From positions 1 through 64,000 of IMG/VR virus record IMGVR_UViG_3300043468_000365: a stretch of 64,000 bases of DNA. One strand, written 5' to 3'. The position numbers and the translations under genes were made by a program. Source of the DNA: a virus. Below, in pieces: positions 25,117 through 34,755 of the stretch (positions within the stretch are counted from its first letter, which is position 1; each line of letters begins with the position of its first letter). Below the pieces are notes generated by a model, which worked only from the letters and a program-made list of their open reading frames with translations, was not told the DNA's origin and made no database searches.

Positions 25117-25994
25117 TGAAGATTTTACGACTAGGATTTTCTGATACATTCTCTACGGCTATAAACTTCTTTACCGAGGCACTGGGTCGTAGATTTCAGA
25201 TTGTTCGTGACGATGAAAATCCAGAGTATCTAATCTATGGTGAAGGAGTCTATGGACATAATCACCGTAGATTCGGACCAGAAGTCACTAAGGTCTTTTA
25301 TACTGGCGAGAATGTTAGACCACCATGGGGTGAGTGTCAGTTTGCTATGACCTTTGACCATGAGAATAGTTCTCGCCATTATCGTCTACCTCTTTATGCG
25401 ATTGATATGTGGGGTGCGGTCACCGAAGGATGGACCAAAGACTATTATCAGTTGGTTCATCTGAATCATGATTATGAAATAGAATATGATACCAGAGGAT
25501 TTTGTTCTTTCGTTGTATCTAATCCTAATCAAGAAATGAGAAACAAAGCATTTCATTTCATCAATGATTATAAGCAGGTCAACTCCGCAGGTCCTCATTA
25601 TAATAACGTTGGCTATGTTTTACCAAGAGATAAACTAGTTCACAAGTTGATGTTTTTGGATAGATATCGGTTCAACATTTGTTTCGAGAATAGTTCATAT
25701 CCTGGCTATGTAACCGAAAAGATATTGAATGCTCTACAGGTAAAGACTATGCCAATCTATTGGGGATCACCAACAGTTGAAAGAGATTTCAATACACGTG
25801 CCTTTATCAATGCATCGGATCATGGTGATTTCAACAAACTAGTAGACTATATCAGACATCTAGACTCGACCGCCGGCAAAAAAGAGTATCTAGATATTAT
25901 TAGTCAGCCCGCCTTTAAGAATGATGTTCCTAACTGTTATACCAGTATGAATAATCTTAGCGCCTGGTGGGAAGCGTTCGTATGTGGAGATTGA
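25116..25994 (+). CDS. GT10 alpha-1,3-fucosyltransferase-like
   Basis: The GT10 signature is clear: YRFNICFENSSYPGYVTEK, then ILNALQVKTMPIYWGSP (residues about 187-224). GT10 enzymes use GDP-fucose or close GDP-deoxysugars. With Gmd next and a ColD-type enzyme in the cluster, the donor may be GDP-colitose (3-deoxyfucose) or GDP-fucose. Confidence 0.88.
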   Translation: MKILRLGFSDTFSTAINFFTEALGRRFQIVRDDENPEYLIYGEGVYGHNHRRFGPEVTKVFYTGENVRPPWGECQFAMTFDHENSSRHYRLPLYAIDMWGAVTEGWTKDYYQLVHLNHDYEIEYDTRGFCSFVVSNPNQEMRNKAFHFINDYKQVNSAGPHYNNVGYVLPRDKLVHKLMFLDRYRFNICFENSSYPGYVTEKILNALQVKTMPIYWGSPTVERDFNTRAFINASDHGDFNKLVDYIRHLDSTAGKKEYLDIISQPAFKNDVPNCYTSMNNLSAWWEAFVCGD

Positions 25995-25995
25995 T

Positions 25996-27012
25996 ATGAA
26001 GAAAGCTATTATAACAGGAATTACTGGTCAAGATGGATCATATCTTGCAGAGCTACTACTAGAGAAAGGATATGAGGTCTACGGTTTTGTCCGTAGATCA
26101 TCTGTGCCTAACTTAAAGAATATTGAAAGTATCAGAGACAATCGAAATCTAACACTCGTATATAACGATCTGACATCACCTTCTTCTGTTATTGATAATA
26201 TTCTGGATATAAATCCAGATGAAACATATAATATAGCAGCACAGTCGGATGTTAGAGTTTCATTTGACATTCCTGAATATACTATGGAATGTATTGCAGT
26301 AGGAACAACTGGTATTCTTGAAGCGTTACGTAAGATAAAGATAAAAGGTGGAAATCCTAAATTTTATCAAGCATCTACATCCGAACTTTTTGGTTTGGTT
26401 CAGGAGACACCTCAGAAAGAAACGACTCCTTTTTATCCTCGTTCGCCATATGGTTGTGCTAAACTAGCGGCGCACTGGATGACAGTTAATTATCGTGAAT
26501 CATATGACATGTTTAACTGTAGTGGAATACTTTTCAACCATGAGAGTCCTCGTAGAGGTATTAATTTTGTTACTCGTAAGATTACACATGGCTTAAAAAG
26601 AGTAGCACTTGGAAAACAGTCTATTGTATCTATGGGTAATTTGGATTCACAGAGAGATTGGGGACACGCTAAAGATTATGTGAAAGCCATGTATATGATG
26701 TTACAGCATGATAATCCTGATGATTATGTTGTCTCTACAGGAGAACTACATACAGTTAGAGAGTTTATTGAGATTACAGGTAAACATTATGATATGGATA
26801 TTGTGTGGCAGAATAAAGGAATATATGAAATAGGAATTGATCGTAAAAAGAATGTTCCTGTTATCAACGTTGATCCTTATTTTTATCGTCCCGCCGAAGT
26901 TCAGATCCTCTTAGGAGACTCGTCTAAGATTCGTAATAACCTGAGTTGGAGACCAGAATATGATTTTGAATCTCTAATTGAAGATATGTGTGCTAATGAA
27001 AAAGGTGAGTAA
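25996..27012 (+). CDS. gmd: GDP-mannose 4,6-dehydratase
   Basis: NAD-binding GITGQDGSYLAELLLEKGY, catalytic region FYQASTSELFGLVQETPQKE and YGCAKLAAHW, FNHESPRRG and DWGHAKDYVKAMYMML. Converts GDP-mannose to GDP-4-keto-6-deoxymannose, the precursor of GDP-fucose, GDP-colitose and GDP-perosamine. ATG 25996 overlaps the previous stop. Confidence 0.95.
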   Translation: MKKAIITGITGQDGSYLAELLLEKGYEVYGFVRRSSVPNLKNIESIRDNRNLTLVYNDLTSPSSVIDNILDINPDETYNIAAQSDVRVSFDIPEYTMECIAVGTTGILEALRKIKIKGGNPKFYQASTSELFGLVQETPQKETTPFYPRSPYGCAKLAAHWMTVNYRESYDMFNCSGILFNHESPRRGINFVTRKITHGLKRVALGKQSIVSMGNLDSQRDWGHAKDYVKAMYMMLQHDNPDDYVVSTGELHTVREFIEITGKHYDMDIVWQNKGIYEIGIDRKKNVPVINVDPYFYRPAEVQILLGDSSKIRNNLSWRPEYDFESLIEDMCANEKGE

Positions 27013-27962
27013 TGTCTAATATATTATTTGTGGTTCATAGATATGCTCCTTATCCAGGAGGCAGTGAGATTAATGTCCAGAATATGGCCGAAGGTCTTCT
27101 TGCTCGTGGTCACGATGTTACTGTATTAGCAGAAACGCATAAAGGTGATTATAATAATGTCAAAGTTACAAGCGATTATCAAAGACTTGCTGATCCCTGG
27201 GATTTAATAGTCGTTCATGGAGGAGATGTTTATTATCAAAACATTGTTCATCTAAACGGTCGTAGAATTTCATCTCCTGTTCTTTATCTTATCATAAAGC
27301 CTAGCGAAACGGATATATGTATGCTAGGACTTCATTCGCATCGTTTTATAGGATACGGAATGACGGATGAAATCAATCACATTAAAAAACATAATGTGAT
27401 TAAGAAAGCACGACGAATAAGATACGGCATAAGACATGAAGGAATCATTAAGACTAAATCTCTTTCAAGCGATAAGAAGATTTTTGTTTCCGCAGGAGGG
27501 TTTTCTACTCACAAAGGTATGAAACCATTGGCTGCCGCTTTTGAATCTTCTGATATACACAATGCAGAATTACATCTATACGGTTATTGTAATCAAGAAC
27601 TAATGCCTAAACAGACGGATAAAGTCAAAGTCTTTTTCGGATTAACAAAAGACGAAGTATATCAGGCGATGGCAAATGCCGATGCATATATTATGAACTC
27701 TTATGATGATGGATTTGGACTGGTTTTATTAGAAGCGATGATGAATAAGACACCTTGGTTCGCTAGAGATATTTCGGGCGCCCATGATATGGCTCGTTGG
27801 GGAACCCTGCATAGCACCGAACATGAGCTAATGAATAATCTTCGCAACTTCGAACGTGATGATAAGAAGATTGAAGATGCCTACGATTATGTGATGGCAA
27901 ATCATACCGTTCAGGATACCTGTAATGATATAGAAGACGTTTTGTTGGAGACTTTACGATGA
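27012..27962 (+). CDS. GT4-type glycosyltransferase
   Basis: GT-B fold: FVVHRYAPYPGGSEINVQNMAEGL at the N-terminus and the donor-binding DGFGLVLLEAMMNKTPWFA (E-x7-E) near residue 238. 316 aa, slightly short. TAATG overlap with gmd. Confidence 0.85.
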   Translation: MSNILFVVHRYAPYPGGSEINVQNMAEGLLARGHDVTVLAETHKGDYNNVKVTSDYQRLADPWDLIVVHGGDVYYQNIVHLNGRRISSPVLYLIIKPSETDICMLGLHSHRFIGYGMTDEINHIKKHNVIKKARRIRYGIRHEGIIKTKSLSSDKKIFVSAGGFSTHKGMKPLAAAFESSDIHNAELHLYGYCNQELMPKQTDKVKVFFGLTKDEVYQAMANADAYIMNSYDDGFGLVLLEAMMNKTPWFARDISGAHDMARWGTLHSTEHELMNNLRNFERDDKKIEDAYDYVMANHTVQDTCNDIEDVLLETLR

Positions 27963-29197
27963 AGGTAGCAGTTATTGGTGCAGGTGGTCATGTTGGCTTT
28001 CCATTCTCTTGTGTTATCGCTAATGCTGGTCACACAGTTTATGGTATTGATATCAATCAGGACGCTGTAGACTTACTAAACAGAGGCATTGTTCCTTACA
28101 TAGAGGAAGGCGCCGCAGATATTCTAAATGAGAATCTACGAAAAGAGCGCCTACTATTTACAACAGATTTTGATTTCATCAAAGATGCTGACGTGGTTGC
28201 TATTATGATTGGCACGCCAGTTGATGGCGAAGGTAACGCCAGACTAGATGACTTATTCAACTTTGTTGATGCTACTCTTATTCCTCGCATGAAGACAGGT
28301 CAGTTGATTGTTCTACGGTCTACTGTATCACCAGGAACAACAGAGGTTCTTCGCAAACACATTTCATATAAGCATGGATGGGCAGAAGGAGGCGATTATC
28401 ATCTTGTATTCTGTCCTGAAAGAGTTGTTCAAGGTAAGTCTATGGTCGAAACATCTAAACTGCCACAGTTGATTGGCGCATTCAATCATCATTCATTTGA
28501 TGTTGCTAAGGACTTTTTTAGCACATTCATCAAGAATGAAATATTTTATCTAACGCCAAGAGAAGCAGAAGTTGGTAAACTCATGACGAACATGTATCGT
28601 TATGTTACCTTTGCTTTCGCTAACGAGTTTTGGATGATCGGAGAGAAACATGGAATCAACATTGACAAAGTTATTGACGCATGTAACCACGATTATCCTC
28701 GTATGTCTGTACCACACCCTGGTCCTAATGTGGGTGGTCCTTGTCTTTTCAAAGATGGTAAGTTTCTTCTTTCTGACATTCCTTTTGGCGATCTTATCAA
28801 TACTTCGTTCCTTATCAACGAAGGCATGCCGGATTATATCTTCAATCGGATCAGAGAAATCAATCCAAAGGTAGATAAGGTTCTTATTCTAGGTGCGACA
28901 TTCAAGAAAGATTGCGACGATACAAGAAACAGTCTATCATTCAAGATGCGTAAGGTATGTAAGAAGCACGGTGTAGAAGCATATATGGATGATAAGTTTT
29001 ACATCGATAGTCTAGCAAAGTTTCCAGATGCTATCAAGTTTGATGCTGTTATTGTTATGACACCTCATACAGGAACGGAAGTTGATTGGCCATTAGACCA
29101 GTTTAGAAAAGATTGTATCATTGCTGATATCTGGAAGATGTATCCAGAAAGCAAACTAAGTAATACGGGCATTTATAAAGTTGGAGATGTGCTATGA
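27959..29197 (+). CDS. UDP-sugar 6-dehydrogenase (Ugd/WecC family)
   Basis: 412 aa. N-terminal Rossmann motif VIGAGGHVGFP, VLRSTVSPGTTE, CPERVVQGKS and catalytic Cys in NVGGPCLFKDG (about residue 262). C-terminal ILGATFKKDCDDTRNS. Oxidises UDP-glucose or a UDP-HexNAc to the uronic acid; the exact substrate cannot be read. Confidence 0.88.
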   Translation: MKVAVIGAGGHVGFPFSCVIANAGHTVYGIDINQDAVDLLNRGIVPYIEEGAADILNENLRKERLLFTTDFDFIKDADVVAIMIGTPVDGEGNARLDDLFNFVDATLIPRMKTGQLIVLRSTVSPGTTEVLRKHISYKHGWAEGGDYHLVFCPERVVQGKSMVETSKLPQLIGAFNHHSFDVAKDFFSTFIKNEIFYLTPREAEVGKLMTNMYRYVTFAFANEFWMIGEKHGINIDKVIDACNHDYPRMSVPHPGPNVGGPCLFKDGKFLLSDIPFGDLINTSFLINEGMPDYIFNRIREINPKVDKVLILGATFKKDCDDTRNSLSFKMRKVCKKHGVEAYMDDKFYIDSLAKFPDAIKFDAVIVMTPHTGTEVDWPLDQFRKDCIIADIWKMYPESKLSNTGIYKVGDVL

Positions 29198-29325
29198 GCG
29201 ATGAAATCAAAAAGGCAATAGAGTTTGCTGTTATGAAAACCCTTCGTGAAATTGGATTAGAACAGTTCAAAAAGACTTCCTTTTTCGTCGGTAGTAAAAA
29301 GAAAAAATATAAGAAAGGATTATAA
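29194..29325 (+). CDS. Small basic protein, 43 aa
   Basis: ATG 29194 in an ATGA overlap; stop TAA 29323-29325, one base before the next start. Acidic helix then Lys-rich end (GSKKKKYKKGL). Unknown. Confidence 0.55.
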   Translation: MSDEIKKAIEFAVMKTLREIGLEQFKKTSFFVGSKKKKYKKGL

Positions 29326-29326
29326 A

Positions 29327-30313
29327 ATGCGAGTTCTGGTTACAGGCAGTGAAGGTTCACTAATGCAGGCGGTCATTCCGCTACTACTAAAGAAGGGTCA
29401 TGTTGTTTATGGTGTGGACAATCTAGCCCGATACGGCGAGCGCCTAGGTATTGCTGGTAATGATTATCAGTTCATCAAGTGTGACTTGACTGATGGTATT
29501 AGTGTTTTAAAACTATTTGAACAGGTGAAGCCTGATTATGTTATTCAGGCGGCTGCTACGATCTACGGAGTCGGCGGTTTCAATAAGTATTGTGGTGAGA
29601 TGTATAAGGACATTTCTTTACATGATAACGTCCTTCGTGCCGCCGCCGCATATAGTGTATTGAAGGTTATCTATATTTCATCTTCTATGGTCTATGAGAA
29701 CTGTCCACAAGATATCGCATATCCTGTAAAAGAAGATATTGTTGGAAACTATCCTGCGCCTTATACAGATTACGGACTCTCAAAGTTTGTTGGTGAAAGA
29801 GTATCCCATGCTTATCATAGACAGCATGGTCTAAAGTATACCATCTGGCGCCCATTCAACATCATTACACCATATGAAAAGAGTGAATCCGAAGAAGTTG
29901 GTATCTCACATGTCTTTGCTGATTACATCAAAAACATTGTGATTGAAAAGAAGAAGCCGCTACCTATCCTAGGTGATGGTTATCAGATTCGGTGCTTCAC
30001 ATGGATTGATGAAGTTGCCGCTGCTATTGCTGACTATTCTTTCTCCGAAAAGACTGATAACAAGACTTACAATCTAGGTAATCCAGAGCCAATCTCTATG
30101 CGTGTTCTGGCAGAGAAGATCAAAGACATTGCTGCTAAGGAGTTTATGCTTCTTGATGATTATTTCTTGCTTTATGAAACGATTGGTGATTATACAAATG
30201 ATGTTCGTGTTCGTATTCCAGATTGTGAAAAGGCGAAAAATGAACTTGGTTGGGAAGCACGAATGAAAGTTGACGACTCTATTCGTATGTGTCTAAAGCA
30301 TGTTGTATCATAA
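29327..30313 (+). CDS. Extended SDR epimerase/reductase (GDP-sugar synthase-like)
   Basis: VLVTGSEGSLMQAV (NAD site), AATIYGVGGFN resembling the AA-x-VGG motif of GDP-fucose synthase, SSSMVYENCP and YGLSK (catalytic YxxxK, about 150-154). It could be the epimerase-reductase (Fcl/ColC-like) completing a GDP-deoxysugar pathway. A GDP-mannose 3,5-epimerase-like or 4-epimerase role is also possible. Confidence 0.7.
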   Translation: MRVLVTGSEGSLMQAVIPLLLKKGHVVYGVDNLARYGERLGIAGNDYQFIKCDLTDGISVLKLFEQVKPDYVIQAAATIYGVGGFNKYCGEMYKDISLHDNVLRAAAAYSVLKVIYISSSMVYENCPQDIAYPVKEDIVGNYPAPYTDYGLSKFVGERVSHAYHRQHGLKYTIWRPFNIITPYEKSESEEVGISHVFADYIKNIVIEKKKPLPILGDGYQIRCFTWIDEVAAAIADYSFSEKTDNKTYNLGNPEPISMRVLAEKIKDIAAKEFMLLDDYFLLYETIGDYTNDVRVRIPDCEKAKNELGWEARMKVDDSIRMCLKHVVS

Positions 30314-30323
30314 GGAGAATAAA

Positions 30324-31490
30324 ATGAGTTATGTGTGGCCTCTAATGAAAGATACTATTACGTGGAACGATAAGTTGGCGATGATAAAGTTCATCCTTAC
30401 AACAAAACAGTTCACAAATGGTCCTCGTGTTCGTGATTTTGAAAATGAATGGAGCAAGTGGTTAGGATGTAAGTATTCTCTTTATGTTAGCAGCGGAAGC
30501 ACAGCAAATCTTCTTCTAATGGCTAGCGTAAAGGAACGATACAATTTAAAAGATGGAGACAAAGTTCTCGTTCCTTCTTGTACCTGGGTAACTAATATAT
30601 CACCAGTTATTCAGTGTGGTTTTGAACCGATCTTTTGTGACGTTAATTCTACAAATTACTCTTTTGATCCAGATCATCTTATGGATATTGCACGTAAACA
30701 CAATATCAAGGTTGTTTTCACATCACATCTTCTCGGTTATTCCGCTGACTTGGCTTTCTACAAAAAGATACTTCCGAACGCAATTTTCCTAGATGACGTT
30801 TGTGAGAGTCATGGTTGTTTGAATCCAGATGGATCAAAAGTTGGTTCGAACAGTATAGGTGCGACTTTTAGTTTTTATTTTGGTCATCACATGACAACCA
30901 TTGAAGGTGGTTTTGTTTGTACCAATGATTATGAATTGTATTCCATTATGAAAGCAAAGAGAAGTCATGGACTAGCCCGTGAGTTACCTCCTCAAGATTT
31001 TGAAAAGGCAAAGAAGAATTATCCATATCTTCATCCTCAATTTTTGTTTATCACAGAAGGTTACAATGTTCGTAATCATGAAATTTGTGCAGTCCTTGGA
31101 CTAAGTCAATTAAAACGTCTAGATAACATGATTGCGATTCGTCGTAAGAATGCTGCATTGTTCAATGATATACTGAGTAAATATTCGGATCATTTTTATA
31201 TTCCTTCAAACTCTGATACTAATTCATCATTTTGCTTTCCTTTGTTGGCCAAAGATGATGATGTAGCTGATAGATTAAAGTCTAATCTAGTTGCTGCGGG
31301 TATCGAAACACGTCCTATAGTGAGCGGAAACTTATTAAAGCAGCCTTTTTTACGAAACTATAAGATACAGCCTAATGGAAAAGATTTTATTGATTTGATC
31401 CATAAGAATGGAATTTATGTCGGCAACAATCACTTTATTGGTACAAAAGAACTAAATCTATTAGATAAAGTCATAAGAGAATCTATATGA
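30324..31490 (+). CDS. ColD-type PLP dehydratase (aminotransferase fold, His for Lys)
   Basis: DegT/DnrJ fold: YVSSGSTANLLLM, PSCTWVTNISP, FLDDVCESHG. The PLP-anchoring Lys of this fold is replaced by His in FSFYFGHHMTTIEGG (His188 from the chosen start). The same change at position 188 defines E. coli ColD, the GDP-4-keto-6-deoxymannose 3-dehydratase of colitose synthesis. Gmd, which makes that substrate, is in the same cluster. ATG 30324 has AGGAGA upstream; the longer start would overlap the previous gene. Confidence 0.82.
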   Translation: MSYVWPLMKDTITWNDKLAMIKFILTTKQFTNGPRVRDFENEWSKWLGCKYSLYVSSGSTANLLLMASVKERYNLKDGDKVLVPSCTWVTNISPVIQCGFEPIFCDVNSTNYSFDPDHLMDIARKHNIKVVFTSHLLGYSADLAFYKKILPNAIFLDDVCESHGCLNPDGSKVGSNSIGATFSFYFGHHMTTIEGGFVCTNDYELYSIMKAKRSHGLARELPPQDFEKAKKNYPYLHPQFLFITEGYNVRNHEICAVLGLSQLKRLDNMIAIRRKNAALFNDILSKYSDHFYIPSNSDTNSSFCFPLLAKDDDVADRLKSNLVAAGIETRPIVSGNLLKQPFLRNYKIQPNGKDFIDLIHKNGIYVGNNHFIGTKELNLLDKVIRESI

Positions 31491-32431
31491 GCAAAGTGTT
31501 TGTAGTAACAGGTTGTAATGGATATATTGGCAGTCATATGTGCCATGAACTTGGCGCTATGTATAACGACTGCCACATCATCGGTATTGATAGAGTTGAA
31601 AAGAAACATCTAAGGCATCTTTATGATACTTTTTTGAACATTGATCTTGCTTTGGATTCATTCATGTTTCTCAAAGATAAATCAATAGATGCAGTGTTTC
31701 ATTTTGCCGCTGACATATCAGTAGAGGAAAGTGAAAGAGAGCCGTGGAAATACTATTACAATAATGTAGTGGGTTCCATGAGGTTGATTGATAAAGCTAG
31801 ATCACTAGGTGTAAAGAACTTCATCTTTTCATCAACTGCGGCTGTCTATGGTGAAAGAAAGGATGCTGCCTTCGGTCATCTAACAGAAGAAATGCCTATG
31901 CAGCCTCATTCGGTCTATGCTAAAACAAAAGCAATGGTCGAACAGATACTATCCGAAATTCCTGATATGAATACAGCCCGACTTCGGTACTTCAATGCCG
32001 CTGGTAGGGATGTAAAAGCCAATCTATATGAGGAACATGATCCAGAAACTCATTTGATTCCTCTACTAGCACGAAACAAAGAAGCAACGATTTATGGTGA
32101 CGATTGGCCGACAAGAGATGGAACTTGTATCAGAGATTATGTCCATGTGAAAGATATTTGCCGAGCCCATACACTAGCCTACAGATATATGGAACAGAAC
32201 AATGAAAGTGTGGTATTTAACGTTGGTAGTGGGAAAGGACATACTGTCAAGGAAGTTGTTGACAAGACGAATAAAATACTACATAATGGTGAAATGAAGG
32301 TAAATATCGCACCTCGTCGGGAAGGAGATGTGGCGTATCTCGTAGCGGATACGACTTCCATTCAGACCAAGTTGGATTTTACTCCACAATACACGTTGGA
32401 TGATATACTGGAAAGTATGAAGAATGGATAA
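31487..32431 (+). CDS. UDP-glucose 4-epimerase-like (GalE family)
   Basis: VTGCNGYIGSHM, FHFAADISVEESEREPWKYY, SSTAAVYG, YAKTK (YxxxK), and the GalE-specific DGTCIRDYVHVKDICRAH. 314 aa. Supplies UDP-galactose or a related sugar. Last enzyme of the sugar cluster. Confidence 0.88.
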   Translation: MSKVFVVTGCNGYIGSHMCHELGAMYNDCHIIGIDRVEKKHLRHLYDTFLNIDLALDSFMFLKDKSIDAVFHFAADISVEESEREPWKYYYNNVVGSMRLIDKARSLGVKNFIFSSTAAVYGERKDAAFGHLTEEMPMQPHSVYAKTKAMVEQILSEIPDMNTARLRYFNAAGRDVKANLYEEHDPETHLIPLLARNKEATIYGDDWPTRDGTCIRDYVHVKDICRAHTLAYRYMEQNNESVVFNVGSGKGHTVKEVVDKTNKILHNGEMKVNIAPRREGDVAYLVADTTSIQTKLDFTPQYTLDDILESMKNG

Positions 32432-32594
32432 GTGGGAAAAACTAAAATCACTGATTGAGGCAGACTTGTCGTGGATGGTTCATTACTCCCATGACAAGAA
32501 GTTTGATAGAACGATGACCGAGAGATATCTCAACATGATGCGGAATTTGGAGCAGGAAGAAAATGAAAATGACAAAGACGAAACCAGAAAGTGA
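32424..32594 (+). CDS. Small acidic protein, 56 aa
   Basis: ATG 32424 overlaps the galE stop; stop TGA 32592-32594 lies inside the next gene. Helical, with a charged C-terminus. Unknown. Confidence 0.5.
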   Translation: MDKWEKLKSLIEADLSWMVHYSHDKKFDRTMTERYLNMMRNLEQEENENDKDETRK

Positions 32595-32847
32595 TTTCAT
32601 TTTTGTAAGACGTGAAAAGCCAAATTTCAATACTTCGGAACATACTATTATGTTTAGTATCGAAAGAAATAATGAAAAAACGGATTTGACAGATTTAGTT
32701 TATCTAACAACTCATGCTAATGGCGTAGAGGAATGGGTTCATAAAGATACTTATCAATTTTACTATGACCTTATGCATAAGCATGATAATATAAAAGAAT
32801 GGGTGGGATCCGAAGATCATAAAGATTTTTTGGAAGGATTATCATAA
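32563..32847 (+). CDS. Small unknown protein, 94 aa (paralogue of 34528-34749)
   Basis: SDFIFVRREK...TDLTDLVYLTTHANGVEEWVHKDTY. The protein at 34528 has the same pattern (CDFTMVR...LPDLTGYVCLGVRKDGMEEWVPERQY). The two paralogues flank the acyl-CoA dehydrogenase gene. Ends in a TAATG overlap with it. Confidence 0.7.
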   Translation: MKMTKTKPESDFIFVRREKPNFNTSEHTIMFSIERNNEKTDLTDLVYLTTHANGVEEWVHKDTYQFYYDLMHKHDNIKEWVGSEDHKDFLEGLS

Positions 32848-34526
32848 TGAAATACACAGCACCAGTAGAATCGTCAACGTTTCTTCTTCGTGACGTTCTA
32901 AAGTTCGACAATGAACTTACAGAGCCGATTCTAACCGAAGCAGCAAAACTATGCGAAGAAGTTATTGCTCCTACTAATCAAGCAGGAGATTATGGATGTC
33001 AACATCATCAATATGTGGCAGAAAAATACTTCGTTCTTGTTCCAGAAGAGTTCCATGAACCTTGGAAGAAATTCAAAGAAGGTGGTTGGCTTGGTTTATC
33101 GGTTCCTGAACAATATGGTGGCCAAGGTCTACCCTATACACTTGCGGCTGCGGTCAACGAGTTTGTATCCTCGTCTAACATGGCTTTCTCTCTTTTTCCT
33201 GGCCTTACTCGTGGAAATATTCAAGCACTCCTAGAAGTTGGTTCCGAATATCAGAAAGCAGAGTTCATTCCTAAGATGGTATCTGGTAAATGGACAGGCA
33301 CCATGAACCTGACAGAACCACATTGTGGAACTGACCTTGGTTTGATTAGAACTAAGGCTGTCCAGGACGATGCTGCCGGTGGATATAGAATCACAGGACA
33401 AAAGATTTTCATTTCGTGTGGCGAGCATGATCTAGCAGATAACATTGTTCATCTTGTTCTGGCACGTATTGAAGATGATCCAGAAGGCGTCAAGGGCATT
33501 AGCATGTTTCTTGTGCCGAAGTTTTGGATGGACGGTGACGAGAAGATTCGTAACAATGTCTCTTGTGGTTCTATTGAAGAAAAGATGGGCATTCATGGTT
33601 CACCTACTTGCGTTATGAACTATGATGGTGCTATCGGTATTCTTGTGGGCGAACGCTGCAAAGGTCTAAATGCCATGTTCATTATGATGAATGAGGCACG
33701 TCTCGGTGTTGCTGTTCAAGGTCTATCACAATCGGAGTTGGCTTATCAAAATGCTCTTGCTTATGCCAAAGATCGTATTCAGAGTGCCAAGATTACAGAT
33801 CCCAAAGGTAAGTCTGTTGCTATCATAGAACATCCTGACGTTCGCCGTATGCTTATGGATATCAAATGTATCAATGAGGCTGGACGACTTCTTGTTCTAG
33901 AAGCGGCAATGCTTTGCGATGATAAATCACAAGAAGCACAGGATCGTCTTGGTCTACTAACTCCAGTTCTCAAAGGTGTTCTAACGGATTATGGTTTTGA
34001 GAATGCTGTAAAAGCGCAACAGGTCTTCGGTGGTCATGGATACATCAAAGAGTGGGGTATGGAACAGATTGTTCGTGACGCTCGTATCTGCCAAATCTAT
34101 GAAGGTGCCAATGGTATTCAGGCACTAGACTTGGTTGGTCGTAAGTTGCCAAAGGATATGGGTCGTGCTATTATGACTTTCTTCAATGACAGTGAAGCAT
34201 TCTTGACCAGTTCTTATGACAAGGACATCAATTCAATAGTTCAGCCAGTTACAACTTCTCTAAATGAATTGAAACAGGCCACAGAATGGCTGGTTGCTAA
34301 TGGTTTGATTAACCCAAACAATGCCGGTTCTGCATCTTATGACTATATGAAGATGTTTGGTCTTGTGTTACTTGGTATGGCGCATATTCGTATCTGCCTT
34401 GCTACTGACGATAAGGACAGACACAATACCGCAGAATACTTTATGAACCGTATTATTCGTGAAACAAACTTTTTGTTATATCGTATTCGTTGCGGTTCAC
34501 AGTCGATGATGAAGGCGGAGTTATAA
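32847..34526 (+). CDS. Acyl-CoA dehydrogenase (DmdC/FadE-like), complete
   Basis: 559 aa. N-terminal MKYTAPVESSTFLLRDVL start typical of the DmdC branch, FAD/substrate loop MNLTEPHCGTDLG (153-165), GQKIFISCGEHD, FGGHGYIKEWGMEQIVRDARI (FAD-binding), and catalytic Glu in IYEGANGIQALDL (E419). A C-terminal helical domain is present, so nothing is missing. It oxidises an acyl-CoA and passes electrons to ETF; the substrate cannot be told. A methanotroph with serine/ethylmalonyl-CoA pathways has several acyl-CoA intermediates. Codon use is phage-like (CTA-rich). Confidence 0.93.
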   Translation: MKYTAPVESSTFLLRDVLKFDNELTEPILTEAAKLCEEVIAPTNQAGDYGCQHHQYVAEKYFVLVPEEFHEPWKKFKEGGWLGLSVPEQYGGQGLPYTLAAAVNEFVSSSNMAFSLFPGLTRGNIQALLEVGSEYQKAEFIPKMVSGKWTGTMNLTEPHCGTDLGLIRTKAVQDDAAGGYRITGQKIFISCGEHDLADNIVHLVLARIEDDPEGVKGISMFLVPKFWMDGDEKIRNNVSCGSIEEKMGIHGSPTCVMNYDGAIGILVGERCKGLNAMFIMMNEARLGVAVQGLSQSELAYQNALAYAKDRIQSAKITDPKGKSVAIIEHPDVRRMLMDIKCINEAGRLLVLEAAMLCDDKSQEAQDRLGLLTPVLKGVLTDYGFENAVKAQQVFGGHGYIKEWGMEQIVRDARICQIYEGANGIQALDLVGRKLPKDMGRAIMTFFNDSEAFLTSSYDKDINSIVQPVTTSLNELKQATEWLVANGLINPNNAGSASYDYMKMFGLVLLGMAHIRICLATDDKDRHNTAEYFMNRIIRETNFLLYRIRCGSQSMMKAEL

Positions 34527-34527
34527 T

Positions 34528-34749
34528 ATGAGTAAATCTTGTGATTTTACTATGGTGAGACAAGTAATTGACGAAGATGGAACGGGTTGGGGATTCCAAT
34601 TCTATAAGAAATCTGCCTTACCTGACCTAACAGGTTATGTTTGTTTAGGTGTTCGCAAAGATGGTATGGAAGAATGGGTGCCTGAACGGCAATACAAAGG
34701 TTGGAAAATAATCTTTGATAAAAATCACGGAAATTCTGATGAAGGCTGA
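34528..34749 (+). CDS. Small unknown protein, 73 aa (paralogue of 32563-32847)
   Basis: Shares the CDFTMVR and DGMEEWV pattern with the gene on the other side of the acyl-CoA dehydrogenase. Own start 2 nt after that gene's stop. Unknown. Confidence 0.65.
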   Translation: MSKSCDFTMVRQVIDEDGTGWGFQFYKKSALPDLTGYVCLGVRKDGMEEWVPERQYKGWKIIFDKNHGNSDEG

Positions 34750-34755
34750 TCTGTA

